A DNA stretch of 35,445 nucleotides from Minisyncoccota bacterium (GCA_017992305.1 JAGOOX010000004.1:1-35445); one strand, 5' to 3'; positions 7,025 through 15,475 are shown, counted from the stretch's first letter. The notes: generated by a model from the letters alone, not told the origin. A program made the numbers and translations.

Positions 7025-9259
7025 ATGAGTCATTCTAAAAATATCATAGAAAAGATTTTCGCAAAAAAACTATTACTAGCGTTTTTTGCTTTTTTGTTTT
7101 TATTGTCAAACACAGGCATAGCCTTTGCTCAAAACTCGGCTGCATCAAACCCTAACCAGCAAATTATTGATTACAAAGACGGGTCACCGGGTGTAATAGG
7201 TCAATTACGCATAACAACTGAAAGCATGTCAGCTGATTCGGGTAATATTTTAATTACTGGTAATTTAAAATATGAATTCCCCCCACAACCAAAAAGCATA
7301 ACCTTTACAGTTAAAAATATTGACGGCAAGGGTACATTCAAAGATTTCACGATTTCAGGCACCAGCAGCACACCTGACAACATAAGCATACTACTAACCA
7401 ATGTACCGCTAGATAAAAGTTCTAAAACAAAAACACTTGCTACCAAAGACCGATTTTTAATAACATCAAAGGTAGATAGAGGTACCGATTTTTTCTTTGC
7501 GGGCAATAGTACCTATTTAAGCTTTAATACGTTTTCGGTTTTGCCACAAAAAACCGTTCAACCACCAGATAATCTTTCGTTCCCAGTACCTGTTGTTTCA
7601 GGTAAATCATTTACTCAGTCAATAATAGTTACGGCTTCAAAACTAATCAGCGCAGGTACTAGCAAAACCAAAGCGACCGCAAGTGTTGATTTTGCTGCGC
7701 TGACCCTACTACCATCAAATCACTACGGCCCAATTTATGTAGGCCTTGCCAGAATAAACAACGATAACGTAATAGACTATACAGTTGGCGAGTGGCGAGA
7801 AATACAAGACCCCGATGCTCCACGTCCCGATGGTATGGTTCTAGGTGCCTCAACTCATACTTTTACAGTCGAAAAAGGTACAACCTATCTTGTCAGGGCA
7901 TGGGGTGACACTAAATCAACAACAACGCCTGACCAAGGTGAAAACCTGGGCACATTTAGTATAAATTCTGATTATCTATTTGGTAAAAAAGTAATAGCGG
8001 CAACACCTGGCCTGCAACCGATCAATCAGTCAAAAATTGATGATATTTGGAATTCAATTACTGGTACATTTAACCCTGGCGATATTGAATTTTTCAAAAT
8101 CGGCAGCAATAGCGGGCTTGATAAAACAGACAGGGAAGAGGCCTATATTTTTTTAGCCGATATTCCAGGACTTGCAAACACCAAAGTCACTCGCGAAGTT
8201 GACGTGACACAGCCCGACGGGAGTACAAAAAAACAAATGGTTGATTTTCCAGCTTTTGACCCAACCATACAGGGCTCTTTCAGTAAATATATTTCAACAT
8301 TTATAAACATGATTTATGGTTTTATTGCCTTGGTTGCAGTAATTAACATAATTCATTATGGTCTAAAATTAATGGCAAATGCTGCGGTACCTTCTATTAA
8401 AAAAGAAAGTGCTGAAATGATTTGGAATTCATTTATAGCACTAGGTATTGCATTGGGTTCATACCTACTACTAAACACAATTAACCCAAACCTAACCAAT
8501 TGGGGCATAGGCTTAAATAGGGTCGAGGTTGCTGGCGAAGCATTAAAAGCTATTCAAATAAGTGATTCTAGTAAAGAAAGAATGCTAGAGCAAGACGCCG
8601 CCGAGGAAAAATTAACCCCAGGGAGTACAAAAGTTTTTAAAAAAACAGTCTACTATAATCGTATAAAGCTTGCAGTTTCGAGCTCTAAAACAGGCATACA
8701 CCACTGTTTTATGCAGGTTGCAATTCAACGAGAGTCACGAGGTAAACCAGGACTTATTGGTCATGATGAAAACGTACGCTCATCAGGTATACCATCACGT
8801 AGAGCTTTTATAGATTCAAAAATAACATTCAAAAAAAATCCTATCGTTGGTTCAATCCTTGACAAAAGTGCAAAAAACGATGACACCCTAGACCTATCTG
8901 CTCCAGACCTAGGTCTTGACTGGCGATTTTCACACAGTATAGGAATGTTTGGTACCACCTTTTTTCCAAAAGGCTCAAAATATGCCGACTACTCAAAGGG
9001 TCTTTATATACCTTCTTTGAAAAAAAATGTTTATCCTTTGGATATCTATACAAACAAGGAAGAAGCTGACTTTATAGCATATACATGGATACTAAAAAGT
9101 CACTACGATAACTGCAAGGGGGATGTTCTAGGTACCTTTTATTCACTTGGGGTTAACGCATGTAGAAGTGACAATGAATTCATACGAGTCGAAGCCCCTC
9201 TTCGAGCAGATTTATATAATCAGTGCGTGACTTGTGACGCAACTAATAGTTGTAAATAA
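7025..9259 (+). CDS. Exported multidomain protein: VirB2-like helix pair plus lytic transglycosylase-like domain
   Basis: A 744-residue protein. It has an N-terminal signal peptide or anchor (residues about 12-36, ending IAFAQ) and a beta-rich extracytoplasmic region to about residue 350. A helix pair follows at about 427-449 and 465-487 (IYGFIALVAVINIIHYG; FIALGIALGSYLLLN), an arrangement typical of VirB2/TrbC-type pilins. The C-terminal domain has features of the lysozyme-like SLT fold: QVAIQRESRGKPGLIG with the putative catalytic Glu570, then HSIGMFGTTFFPKG, resembling the SxGxMQ motif. It would cut peptidoglycan while being membrane-anchored at the secretion site. The C-terminus carries several Cys. 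The helix-pair and SLT assignments come from motif reading; the fusion is unusual. Confidence 0.75.
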   Translation: MSHSKNIIEKIFAKKLLLAFFAFLFLLSNTGIAFAQNSAASNPNQQIIDYKDGSPGVIGQLRITTESMSADSGNILITGNLKYEFPPQPKSITFTVKNIDGKGTFKDFTISGTSSTPDNISILLTNVPLDKSSKTKTLATKDRFLITSKVDRGTDFFFAGNSTYLSFNTFSVLPQKTVQPPDNLSFPVPVVSGKSFTQSIIVTASKLISAGTSKTKATASVDFAALTLLPSNHYGPIYVGLARINNDNVIDYTVGEWREIQDPDAPRPDGMVLGASTHTFTVEKGTTYLVRAWGDTKSTTTPDQGENLGTFSINSDYLFGKKVIAATPGLQPINQSKIDDIWNSITGTFNPGDIEFFKIGSNSGLDKTDREEAYIFLADIPGLANTKVTREVDVTQPDGSTKKQMVDFPAFDPTIQGSFSKYISTFINMIYGFIALVAVINIIHYGLKLMANAAVPSIKKESAEMIWNSFIALGIALGSYLLLNTINPNLTNWGIGLNRVEVAGEALKAIQISDSSKERMLEQDAAEEKLTPGSTKVFKKTVYYNRIKLAVSSSKTGIHHCFMQVAIQRESRGKPGLIGHDENVRSSGIPSRRAFIDSKITFKKNPIVGSILDKSAKNDDTLDLSAPDLGLDWRFSHSIGMFGTTFFPKGSKYADYSKGLYIPSLKKNVYPLDIYTNKEEADFIAYTWILKSHYDNCKGDVLGTFYSLGVNACRSDNEFIRVEAPLRADLYNQCVTCDATNSCK

Positions 9260-9262
9260 TTT

Positions 9263-10534
9263 ATGTCAAAAACTCAAAAAATAATTCTATTTATAGGTGT
9301 TGGTTTGATAGGTTCAAGCTTGATCTTTTTATTAATAAATACGTTATTGAAAAAAGACAAAAACCCAAATCAAAACGACGTGCCAAACACAAACTTGTTT
9401 TCATTGTTTGATAGGCCAGTAAATACAAATACCAACAATGACGAACCAGTACTTGATACCAACGAACCAGTAACCGACGAGGGTGGGGTATTGGGCCAAA
9501 GCGCGCCAGCTAAAAACTATTCACTAATTTCAGAACAACCAATAATAAACTTTATACCTGTCGAAAAAACCGTTGATCAAATATCTTTTAGTCCAGACAA
9601 AAAAATACCCGACGCCAAAGTTAAAAAGTTTGGTGTTAGGTATATAAAATACGACGGTATTGTTTACGAGCAATACCCTGGCGAAGTTGAACAAAGACTT
9701 TCAACCACAGTAACAGCAAGACTGGGTGAGGCTTTCATATTTAACGATTCGGTAGTGTATCGTTACAGCAGGGAAGATATGCAAACAATTGAAACATTTA
9801 TTGGTACGATTTCAAAAAAAGAGGCTAATTTAGGGACAGTTGTGGGCGACTATTTACCAAAAAATGTTCGGTCGTTTTCATTAAATGAAAAAAGTGGCAA
9901 ATTTGCAGGCTTAATCTCAGATGAATCTCGCCAATCAGCTCAAATTATTACCGGTGCTTTGGGTAGTGTTAACAGATCAACAATATTAAAAACAACTTTT
10001 ACTGACTGGTTATTGGATTGGTTTGATGATAATAACTTAGTTTTAACCAGCAGGGCGTCGGGCAAAGTTTCTGGTTCGGCTTATATTGTTAACACCAAAG
10101 ACTCTTCAAAAACAAAAATAACTAGTGGTTTTGGTTTGACCACCAAGGTCTTGCCGTTTGATGCTGGTGTATTAATTAGTACAGTTAATGAAAATCAGTA
10201 CGAGACCAACTTATATAAAGACAAAAAATTAGGTTTTTTTCCAATAAAAACCGTAGCTGACAAGTGTACCGCAGCTAGCAGGGTAGTGGTCGTGTGTGCG
10301 ACCCCTGTGGCCCCACAAGGCGTGTTACCAGACGACTGGTATAAAGGTGAGGTAAATTATAATGACTCAATAATTTCGTATGCAGTAGAAACTGGTACAC
10401 AAAAAGTTTTAATTGGCAGTAACGAAACAAGCACAAGCTTTGACATTGATATTATCAAACCATCAAGCGACGGTAAATTAATATACTTCAGAGATAAAAA
10501 AACAGGGTTACTATATAAGTCAAAAACTGAATAA
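9263..10534 (+). CDS. Membrane-anchored beta-rich protein of the T4SS-like cluster
   Basis: A 423-residue protein starting 3 bp after the preceding stop, so it is co-transcribed and probably co-translated. One N-terminal membrane helix (residues about 7-28, IILFIGVGLIGSSLIFLLI) is followed by a Pro/Asn/Thr linker to about residue 75. An extracytoplasmic beta-rich domain follows, with repeated short blades (for example GSAYIVNTKDSSKTKITSGF) that suggest a beta-propeller. Two Cys (DKCTAASRVVVVCATP) could form a disulfide. It is the last gene of the run and is convergent with jag, with only 12 bp between stops and a small AAACCGGTTT palindrome there. A bitopic envelope subunit role is inferred; no named family was recognised. 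Confidence 0.75.
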   Translation: MSKTQKIILFIGVGLIGSSLIFLLINTLLKKDKNPNQNDVPNTNLFSLFDRPVNTNTNNDEPVLDTNEPVTDEGGVLGQSAPAKNYSLISEQPIINFIPVEKTVDQISFSPDKKIPDAKVKKFGVRYIKYDGIVYEQYPGEVEQRLSTTVTARLGEAFIFNDSVVYRYSREDMQTIETFIGTISKKEANLGTVVGDYLPKNVRSFSLNEKSGKFAGLISDESRQSAQIITGALGSVNRSTILKTTFTDWLLDWFDDNNLVLTSRASGKVSGSAYIVNTKDSSKTKITSGFGLTTKVLPFDAGVLISTVNENQYETNLYKDKKLGFFPIKTVADKCTAASRVVVVCATPVAPQGVLPDDWYKGEVNYNDSIISYAVETGTQKVLIGSNETSTSFDIDIIKPSSDGKLIYFRDKKTGLLYKSKTE

Positions 10535-10546
10535 ACCGGTTTAGGC

Positions 10547-11032
10547 CTAGTCGGGGTAAACAACGATTTGGCGCTCGTCACCCACACCAACCGATTCATG
10601 CCTAACTTTGTAAATATTATCAATATACAAATGCTTTAAACGTCTTTCAAAGGCGTTTTTTGATTTTAAACCAATTGATTGATTGTAATATTTTGCCTGG
10701 TTAATTGCGCTATGAACCTCGTCTTTTATTATTTCTAATAGCTTTGAAAAACCGTTATTAAAATCTACTTTTAAAAATACCTCTTTCGGTAGTACTGCAT
10801 GCAGTACGGTTTCAAGCGCCACACAAAATTCTTGATCAAAACAATAACCACCTTGTTTATCTTGCTGTTTGTCTTGTTCTTTGTTTTGATTATCAATTTT
10901 TATTAAAAAAATATTAAAATCTGTATTAAAAAAAACAACATTAGAATTAATGTTGAAAAAACTAAGTATTTTAATTATTTCTAGTTCGGTTTCTTTATTA
11001 TCTTTAATTTTTAAATTAAATTCTGCTTGCAT
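10547..11032 (-). CDS. jag: Jag/KhpB-like RNA-binding protein with R3H domain
   Basis: A 161-residue protein. The C-terminal R3H domain is visible as AINQAKYYNQSIGLKSKNAF followed by ERRLKHLYI and a terminal ESVGVGDERQIVVYP. This matches the ERR...H...S.G.G..R pattern of Jag. The middle part should be a divergent KH domain, and the N-terminus corresponds to the Jag_N region. The family binds RNA and affects cell elongation and division in Gram-positives. The start at 11032 overlaps the end of yidC by 17 bp, consistent with the conserved rpmH-rnpA-yidD-yidC-jag order. The KH GxxG loop is not obvious, so the RNA-binding part may be divergent. Confidence 0.85.
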   Translation of the reverse strand: MQAEFNLKIKDNKETELEIIKILSFFNINSNVVFFNTDFNIFLIKIDNQNKEQDKQQDKQGGYCFDQEFCVALETVLHAVLPKEVFLKVDFNNGFSKLLEIIKDEVHSAINQAKYYNQSIGLKSKNAFERRLKHLYIDNIYKVRHESVGVGDERQIVVYPD

Positions 11033-11723
11033 AATATCTTCTAACTAAAACTTCTTGCAGTACTGCCAGTAGGGTACTGATTAGTAGGTATAGTGATAGT
11101 GCACCATTTGTAGCATAGGCCAAAAAGACCATCATAATAGGTAGCACATACTTCATTTGCATTTGCATTGAACGAGCCAATTGGGCCTGCATATCGTCTC
11201 CTGTGGTCGACATTTGATTACTAGTTATGTGGGCCATAAAATATTGAGCAGCACCAACTAAAATAGCTAGTGGGATTGATTTTGCAAGTAAATCTATACC
11301 TAAAAACATTGAGTTGATATGTTCTGGGGCAGTCAAACCAAAAGGTATAGCTCCATCAACAAAAGATACGCTTAAAACTTGATATAGCGCGATTAGAATG
11401 GGTATTTGAATCAATAATGGTAAACACCCTGACATTGGGTGAACACCCTCTTTTTTATAAAGTGCCATTAATTCTATAGCTTGAGTATTTTTATCTGTGA
11501 ATTTTATTTTTAGGGCGTCAATTTTAGGCTGAATACGTCTCATTAAAACAGCATTTTTGCTTGATTTTAATGATAGTGGTAATAAAACAATCTTAACCAA
11601 TATTGTAATTAAAATAATAGCCAAACCTAGTGAACCACCAGGGACAATACCTAAAATTATAATAAAAAGGCTTAAAATTGGTTTGTAAATTATGTTTTTC
11701 CAGAAGGCTTTCATTAATACCAT
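11016..11723 (-). CDS. yidC: Membrane protein insertase YidC/Oxa1 family
   Basis: A 235-residue insertase that places proteins into the inner membrane, with or without SecYEG. It has the short form without the large periplasmic P1 domain of Proteobacteria. Five hydrophobic segments are visible, with the family region RRIQPKIDALKIKF followed by the MALYKKEGVHPMSGCLPLLI block and the late helix IMMVFLAYATNGALSLYLL. A second in-frame ATG at 11714 is an equally good start. It lies 56 bp after yidD and overlaps jag. The genomic order is the classical origin-proximal block. Confidence 0.95.
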   Translation of the reverse strand: MVLMKAFWKNIIYKPILSLFIIILGIVPGGSLGLAIILITILVKIVLLPLSLKSSKNAVLMRRIQPKIDALKIKFTDKNTQAIELMALYKKEGVHPMSGCLPLLIQIPILIALYQVLSVSFVDGAIPFGLTAPEHINSMFLGIDLLAKSIPLAILVGAAQYFMAHITSNQMSTTGDDMQAQLARSMQMQMKYVLPIMMVFLAYATNGALSLYLLISTLLAVLQEVLVRRYYASRI

Positions 11724-11779
11724 TCTACTTGTTTTTCAATAAAAAACAATCAGCCCCCAAATAAGCCTTTAAATATAAG

Positions 11780-11980
11780 TTATTTTAAAACATCAATGGT
11801 TAAACCCCTAAACGGGTGGCACTTTAAAATTCTCTTAAAGCCTAAAAATAAGCCTTTAAATAAGCCATATTTTACTAATGCCTGCTTTGTATACTCTGAA
11901 CAAGAGGGGGTAAAGTTACAATAATGACCCTTTGGTGCAGCTTGGTAGTAATTGATTAATTTTATTGCAAATTTCAACAT
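11780..11980 (-). CDS. yidD: Membrane protein insertion efficiency factor YidD
   Basis: A small protein of 66 residues from the ATG at 11980; a GTG at 11986, directly abutting the rnpA stop, would add two residues. The diagnostic motif [17 protein letters not shown] and [15 protein letters not shown], with three conserved Cys, identifies the YidD family (Pfam haemolytic domain PF01809). YidD is a membrane-associated helper for YidC-dependent insertion. The length is close to the usual 70-85, with the C-terminal Gly-Asp-Pro segment shortened to [10 protein letters not shown]. It sits between rnpA and yidC as expected. Confidence 0.93.
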   Translation of the reverse strand: MLKFAIKLINYYQAAPKGHYCNFTPSCSEYTKQALVKYGLFKGLFLGFKRILKCHPFRGLTIDVLK

Positions 11981-11986
11981 AAACAC

Positions 11987-12322
11987 CTATTTTAGCTTTA
12001 AAACACTGTTTATTTCATCCAAAATCTGATTTTTATCCTTATTTAATATATTTTTTTTGACAAAAATAAAGACTTTTTCAAATTTTGTATTCAAATTAGT
12101 CGCCAGATCCTCTAGGGCAGAGTAGGTCAATCTTTTGGCCTTATTCCTAGAAACGGCTAATTTATAAAGCTTTTTTGGGGCAACAACAGCAAAACGGCCT
12201 CTTGAGCCGCTTTGAGTATGCTTTAATATGTAGCTAATCGTAAAATTTTCAGTGTGATACCTTTGGGTTTTAGGTAGGCTTTTGAAGTCTTCTGTTTTTA
12301 AACGGAGCTCTTTTTTAAGCAT
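11987..12322 (-). CDS. rnpA: Ribonuclease P protein component RnpA
   Basis: A 111-residue basic protein that binds the RNase P RNA and helps remove 5' leaders from pre-tRNAs. The family signature is visible as KLAVSRNKAKRLTYSAL (the RNR/RNxxKR box), preceded by GRFAVVAPKKLYKLAV. The N-terminal LKKELRLKTEDFKSL corresponds to the usual start region. The length is normal for RnpA (110-125). It lies 22 bp after rpmH and is directly followed by yidD. The RNase P RNA gene was not found in the window. Confidence 0.93.
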   Translation of the reverse strand: MLKKELRLKTEDFKSLPKTQRYHTENFTISYILKHTQSGSRGRFAVVAPKKLYKLAVSRNKAKRLTYSALEDLATNLNTKFEKVFIFVKKNILNKDKNQILDEINSVLKLK

Positions 12323-12344
12323 ATTAAGTTATATTTAAATAGGA

Positions 12345-12479
12345 CTAAACAGCCAGTTTTGCGCGACCTTTTTGTCTGCGGCGGGCAAGAATATTTTGAC
12401 CACTAGTGCTTTTTGAGCGAACTAGAAAGCCATGAGTTTTTGCTCTCTTTCTGGTTTTAGGTTGGTATGTTTGTGACAT
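12345..12479 (-). CDS. rpmH: Large ribosomal subunit protein bL34
   Basis: A 44-residue protein with start CAT at 12477-12479 and stop CTA at 12345-12347. The residues [14 protein letters not shown] and [16 protein letters not shown] are the unmistakable L34 pattern. It is the first gene of the minus-strand block leading away from oriC. Upstream on the minus strand are TTGCAT, a 16-nt spacer and TATATT, with the -10 ending 6 nt before the ATG, so its mRNA would be leaderless. Confidence 0.97.
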   Translation of the reverse strand: MSQTYQPKTRKRAKTHGFLVRSKSTSGQNILARRRQKGRAKLAV

Positions 12480-12485
12480 AGACGC

Positions 12486-12513
12486 AATATATCATTTTTA
12501 TTGAAAAATGCAA
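12486..12513 (-). promoter_or_regulatory. Promoter of rpmH operon (leaderless type)
   Basis: Minus strand: TTGCAT (12508-12513), a 16-nt spacer, TATATT (12486-12491), then 6 nt to the rpmH ATG at 12479. Confidence 0.7.
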
Positions 12514-12638
12514 CCTTTTTATTAAAAATAGGTATTTTATAACCTTACTTAAAAATAGGGTAGGGTTATTAATTATATACACACTATCCACACATTTCCC
12601 ACAGTTTTCTTTTTTTTAATTTTTTAAACCAAATAGAG

Positions 12639-12644
12639 TATAAT
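12639..12644 (+). promoter_or_regulatory. -10 box of dnaA
   Basis: TATAAT ends 9 nt before the ATG at 12654, so the leader would be only about 3 nt. It lies 36 bp after the DnaA-box cluster, which could allow autoregulation. Confidence 0.65.
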
Positions 12645-12653
12645 AGTAAAACT

Positions 12654-13997
12654 ATGGTAGAAAACACACAACTTTGGCAAGCTTGTTTAATCGACTTGGA
12701 AAATGAAGTTTCTAAACCAAACCTTACAACCTGGTTTAAGAACACAGTACTACTAAATTTAGAACTAGGTACCGCATATATTGGTGTCCCAAATGATTTT
12801 GTTAAAGAGTGGCTACAAACTAAATTTCATAAATTAATTCTAAAAACCCTTATGAATCATGATGATTCTATTAGGGCAATCGAATATGAAATAATTAAAA
12901 CAAATCAAGTAAACACAAATAAAAAAGGTGTCCCTGAAACAAGCCCTCAATCTCTACCTCTACAAGACTTATATGTAAACAAAGAAGACAACCTAAACTC
13001 TAGGTACATATTTGATTCATTCATTGTTGGTTCATTTAACGAATTAGCCTATGCTGCGTCACAAGCTATTGTTAAAAACCCAGGTACGGTTTATAACCCT
13101 TTCTTTATTTTCGGCAATACTGGTTTAGGTAAAACCCACCTTATCCAATCAATAGGGAATGCTGTAAAACAAAACTTTCCTAATAAAAAAGTTCACTACA
13201 CAACAACTGAAAAGTTCTACATTGATTATATAAATGCCCTACAAGGTAATAAAATTAGTGTTTTCAAAGAAAAATACAGACGTTTTGATGTTTTAATTAT
13301 TGACGACATTCAATTTGTAACCACAAAAACCAAAACCCAAGAAGAGTTATTCCATGTTTTCAACACCCTACATGAACAAAACAAACAAATTATATTCTCC
13401 TCTGACAAACACCCAAACTTCATCCCTGGGCTTGAAGACCGCCTAAGGTCCAGATTCCAACAAGGTATGATTGTAGAGGTTTTAGAGCCTGATTACGAGT
13501 CTCGTATGGCAATAATCAAGCAAAAACTAGAGTCTCAAAAAATCCATATAGCTCAGGATGTATTAGAATTTGTAGCAGAAACAGTAGAGGGTAGTATTAG
13601 AGAACTTGAAGGTATTGCAAATAATATAATCCTTCAACAAACAATGCGTAAAAAGGTTTTTGACTTAAGTGAAGCAAAAATACTACTTAAGAATACGACT
13701 AAACCTAAAAAGCAAGTTTCAATCGAAGATGTAGTTAAAAAAATAGCCACATTTTACAATCTAAATGAATCAATTATTTACGAAAAGACCCGACGCAAGG
13801 AAATAGTACGGGCAAGACAAATAATTATGTACATTTTAAGAGAAGAATTCAGTATATCTTTTCCACTTATCGGTCAAAAATTAGGTGGAAAAGATCATAC
13901 AACAGTCATCCATTCATGTGAAAAAGTACGCAAAGATTTAGAAAATAACCCAAGCCTCCAAAAAGAATTAGACGATATTAAAATTTTATTCAGGTAG
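12654..13997 (+). CDS. dnaA: Chromosomal replication initiator DnaA
   Basis: A 447-residue AAA+ initiator of normal length. Domain I is visible at residues about 1-80 (LTTWFKNTVLLNL). A short linker is followed by the Walker A GNTGLGKTH (Lys160) and the Walker B VLIIDDIQFV. The sensor 2/box VIII region is EGSIRELEGI. The C-terminal DNA-binding domain has the DnaA signature PLIGQKLGGKDHTTVIHSCE, which reads DnaA boxes. The gene sits downstream of the DnaA-box cluster and upstream of dnaN. Confidence 0.98.
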   Translation: MVENTQLWQACLIDLENEVSKPNLTTWFKNTVLLNLELGTAYIGVPNDFVKEWLQTKFHKLILKTLMNHDDSIRAIEYEIIKTNQVNTNKKGVPETSPQSLPLQDLYVNKEDNLNSRYIFDSFIVGSFNELAYAASQAIVKNPGTVYNPFFIFGNTGLGKTHLIQSIGNAVKQNFPNKKVHYTTTEKFYIDYINALQGNKISVFKEKYRRFDVLIIDDIQFVTTKTKTQEELFHVFNTLHEQNKQIIFSSDKHPNFIPGLEDRLRSRFQQGMIVEVLEPDYESRMAIIKQKLESQKIHIAQDVLEFVAETVEGSIRELEGIANNIILQQTMRKKVFDLSEAKILLKNTTKPKKQVSIEDVVKKIATFYNLNESIIYEKTRRKEIVRARQIIMYILREEFSISFPLIGQKLGGKDHTTVIHSCEKVRKDLENNPSLQKELDDIKILFR

Positions 13998-14070
13998 TAT
14001 TAACAAAATCTTTTCCAGAATAGCTATACAAATAAAGGTTAAAAAACACTTATCAACAAATTAACAGAGC

Positions 14071-14076
14071 TATAAT
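14071..14076 (+). promoter_or_regulatory. -10 box of dnaN
   Basis: TATAAT ends 12 nt before the dnaN ATG at 14089, giving a leader of about 6 nt. A DnaA-box-like TTATCAACA (14050-14058, one mismatch) lies just upstream. Confidence 0.55.
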
Positions 14077-14088
14077 ATAAATAATATT

Positions 14089-15186
14089 ATGTATATAGAA
14101 TGTAATATAAAAGATATACAAAAAACAATTTCGTTTGCTGAAAAAGTTTCTAGTAAAAATTCAACACTACCTGCACTTGAAACTATTGTGTTTGATGTTA
14201 AAAATAATTCTTGTGATATTAGGGCAACAAATCTTTCACTAGGTTTTAATGGCACACTACCTGCAAGTGTTAAAAAAGAAGGCATTGTTTCAGTTAAGGC
14301 AAACACTATTGCGTCAGTTATTTTAAATCTAAACGACGAAGGAATTGTTACCATCGAAGAATTAGATGGTTTTTTAGTAATATCAACTAAAAACACAACA
14401 GCAAAATGTTTAGTATTACCGAGTGATGACTTCCCAATAATTCCATTTGGGGGTGATGAAAGTTTTTCAATTAATAAAGATAATTTTATTAATTTATTGA
14501 AATCAACATTTTGGAGTGCTTCACAATCTGAAATAAAACCCGAAATGTCATGTGTATATATTTACGGAGACAATAAACAAATGATTGCTGTGGCAACTGA
14601 CGGTTACCGTTTAGCTGAAAAAAGAATTTCGTTTAGTGAGTTAAATACACCGTTTTTAATACCAATAAAAAACATACCTGACATAATAAAAATTGTTTCA
14701 GATTGGAGTGATGATTTAGTTGTAAATTATACAAAAAACCAATTAACTTTTTCAGATATTAAAAATCAGTATTTATTATCAACCCGCTTAGTTGATGGCC
14801 AGTTCCCTGATTATAAACAAATTATACCAATGAGTAATACAACTAAGGTTGTGGTATTAAAAGATGATGTTTTAAAAAATATAAGATTAACAAATGCTTT
14901 TATAGATAAATTTAATCATATTCGTTTTAATGTTGATAGTGCAAATAAAAATTTATCTATTTATGCTGGCAGTAATGAATCGGGTGAAATAGATTCTATA
15001 ATACCAGCAAATATTGAGGGTGATGGTCTGATAATAAATTTTAATTACAAATACTTTTTAGAATGTTTTAATTCTATAAATGAACAATCGATTGTTTTAA
15101 ATCTAACAACACCAAATAAACCAATGATTATAAATGGTTTAAATAATCAAGACTTCTTATATTTAGTGATGCCTTTAAATAGGTAA
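14089..15186 (+). CDS. dnaN: DNA polymerase III beta sliding clamp
   Basis: A 365-residue sliding clamp of standard length with three topologically similar domains. Recognisable elements are the N-terminal FAEKVSSKNSTLPALETIVF, the middle VATDGYRLAEKRI (conserved DGxRL), the strand STRLVDGQFPDYKQIIP (the typical GxFPDY element), and the C-terminal YLVMPLNR, equivalent to the usual xxMPMRL. It tethers the replicative polymerase to DNA. It follows dnaA by 91 bp with its own -10 box, and a small gene follows 11 bp later. Confidence 0.97.
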   Translation: MYIECNIKDIQKTISFAEKVSSKNSTLPALETIVFDVKNNSCDIRATNLSLGFNGTLPASVKKEGIVSVKANTIASVILNLNDEGIVTIEELDGFLVISTKNTTAKCLVLPSDDFPIIPFGGDESFSINKDNFINLLKSTFWSASQSEIKPEMSCVYIYGDNKQMIAVATDGYRLAEKRISFSELNTPFLIPIKNIPDIIKIVSDWSDDLVVNYTKNQLTFSDIKNQYLLSTRLVDGQFPDYKQIIPMSNTTKVVVLKDDVLKNIRLTNAFIDKFNHIRFNVDSANKNLSIYAGSNESGEIDSIIPANIEGDGLIINFNYKYFLECFNSINEQSIVLNLTTPNKPMIINGLNNQDFLYLVMPLNR

Positions 15187-15197
15187 TAAGATATAAA

Positions 15198-15452
15198 ATG
15201 AAACAAATTAATGACTATTTAAATAATATTTTAAAAATTAAAAGTAAACCGCTTTTAATAAAAATTAAAATCATAGAAATAGTTTTAAAAAATACAGGTG
15301 TTGTTTTAAAGAAAGAGGAAATTAGTATTGTTGGCGATGTTTTAAAAATAAAAACAAAACCAATTTTAAAACATAAAATTGGTTTGAGTAAAAATATTGT
15401 TTTAGAAGAGATTGACAGTCAGTTAAATTTAAAATTAAAAGACGTTGTTTAA
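15198..15452 (+). CDS. Small basic protein, possibly DciA-like (DUF721)
   Basis: An 84-residue Lys/Ile/Leu-rich protein starting 11 bp after dnaN, in the place where other bacteria carry recF or small replication helpers. The central GDVLKIKTKPILKHKI followed by LSKNIVLEEI resembles the C-terminal half of the DUF721/DciA fold (a G-x-L-x-V strand, a helix, then L...K..I...I). DciA loads the replicative helicase in most bacteria that lack DnaC. The resemblance is weak and rests on pattern only; no other domain is visible. The stop codon lies inside an 18-bp palindrome that may terminate transcription. Confidence 0.6.
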   Translation: MKQINDYLNNILKIKSKPLLIKIKIIEIVLKNTGVVLKKEEISIVGDVLKIKTKPILKHKIGLSKNIVLEEIDSQLNLKLKDVV

Positions 15453-15459
15453 ACAACGT
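15442..15459. terminator. Possible bidirectional terminator
   Basis: A perfect 18-bp palindrome, ACGTTGTTTAAACAACGT, spans the stop of the small + gene and is followed by TTTTAATTT. It lies between two convergent genes. The stem has few GC pairs, so termination is plausible but uncertain. Confidence 0.45.
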
Positions 15460-15475
15460 ATTTTAATTTAATAAT

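Larger units (their letters stand above)
12480..12653. other. oriC: Predicted chromosomal origin oriC (rpmH-dnaA intergenic region)
   Basis: This is the 174-bp intergenic region between divergent rpmH and dnaA, the classical bacterial origin position. It contains two abutting DnaA-box-like 9-mers on the + strand, ATATACACA (12575-12583) and CTATCCACA (12584-12592). Each differs from TTATNCACA only at the first base. A weaker one, TTTCCCACA (12595-12603), has two mismatches. A T-rich tract at 12604-12627 follows and could be the unwinding element. The rest is AT-rich and also holds the rpmH and dnaA promoters. Confidence 0.75.
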
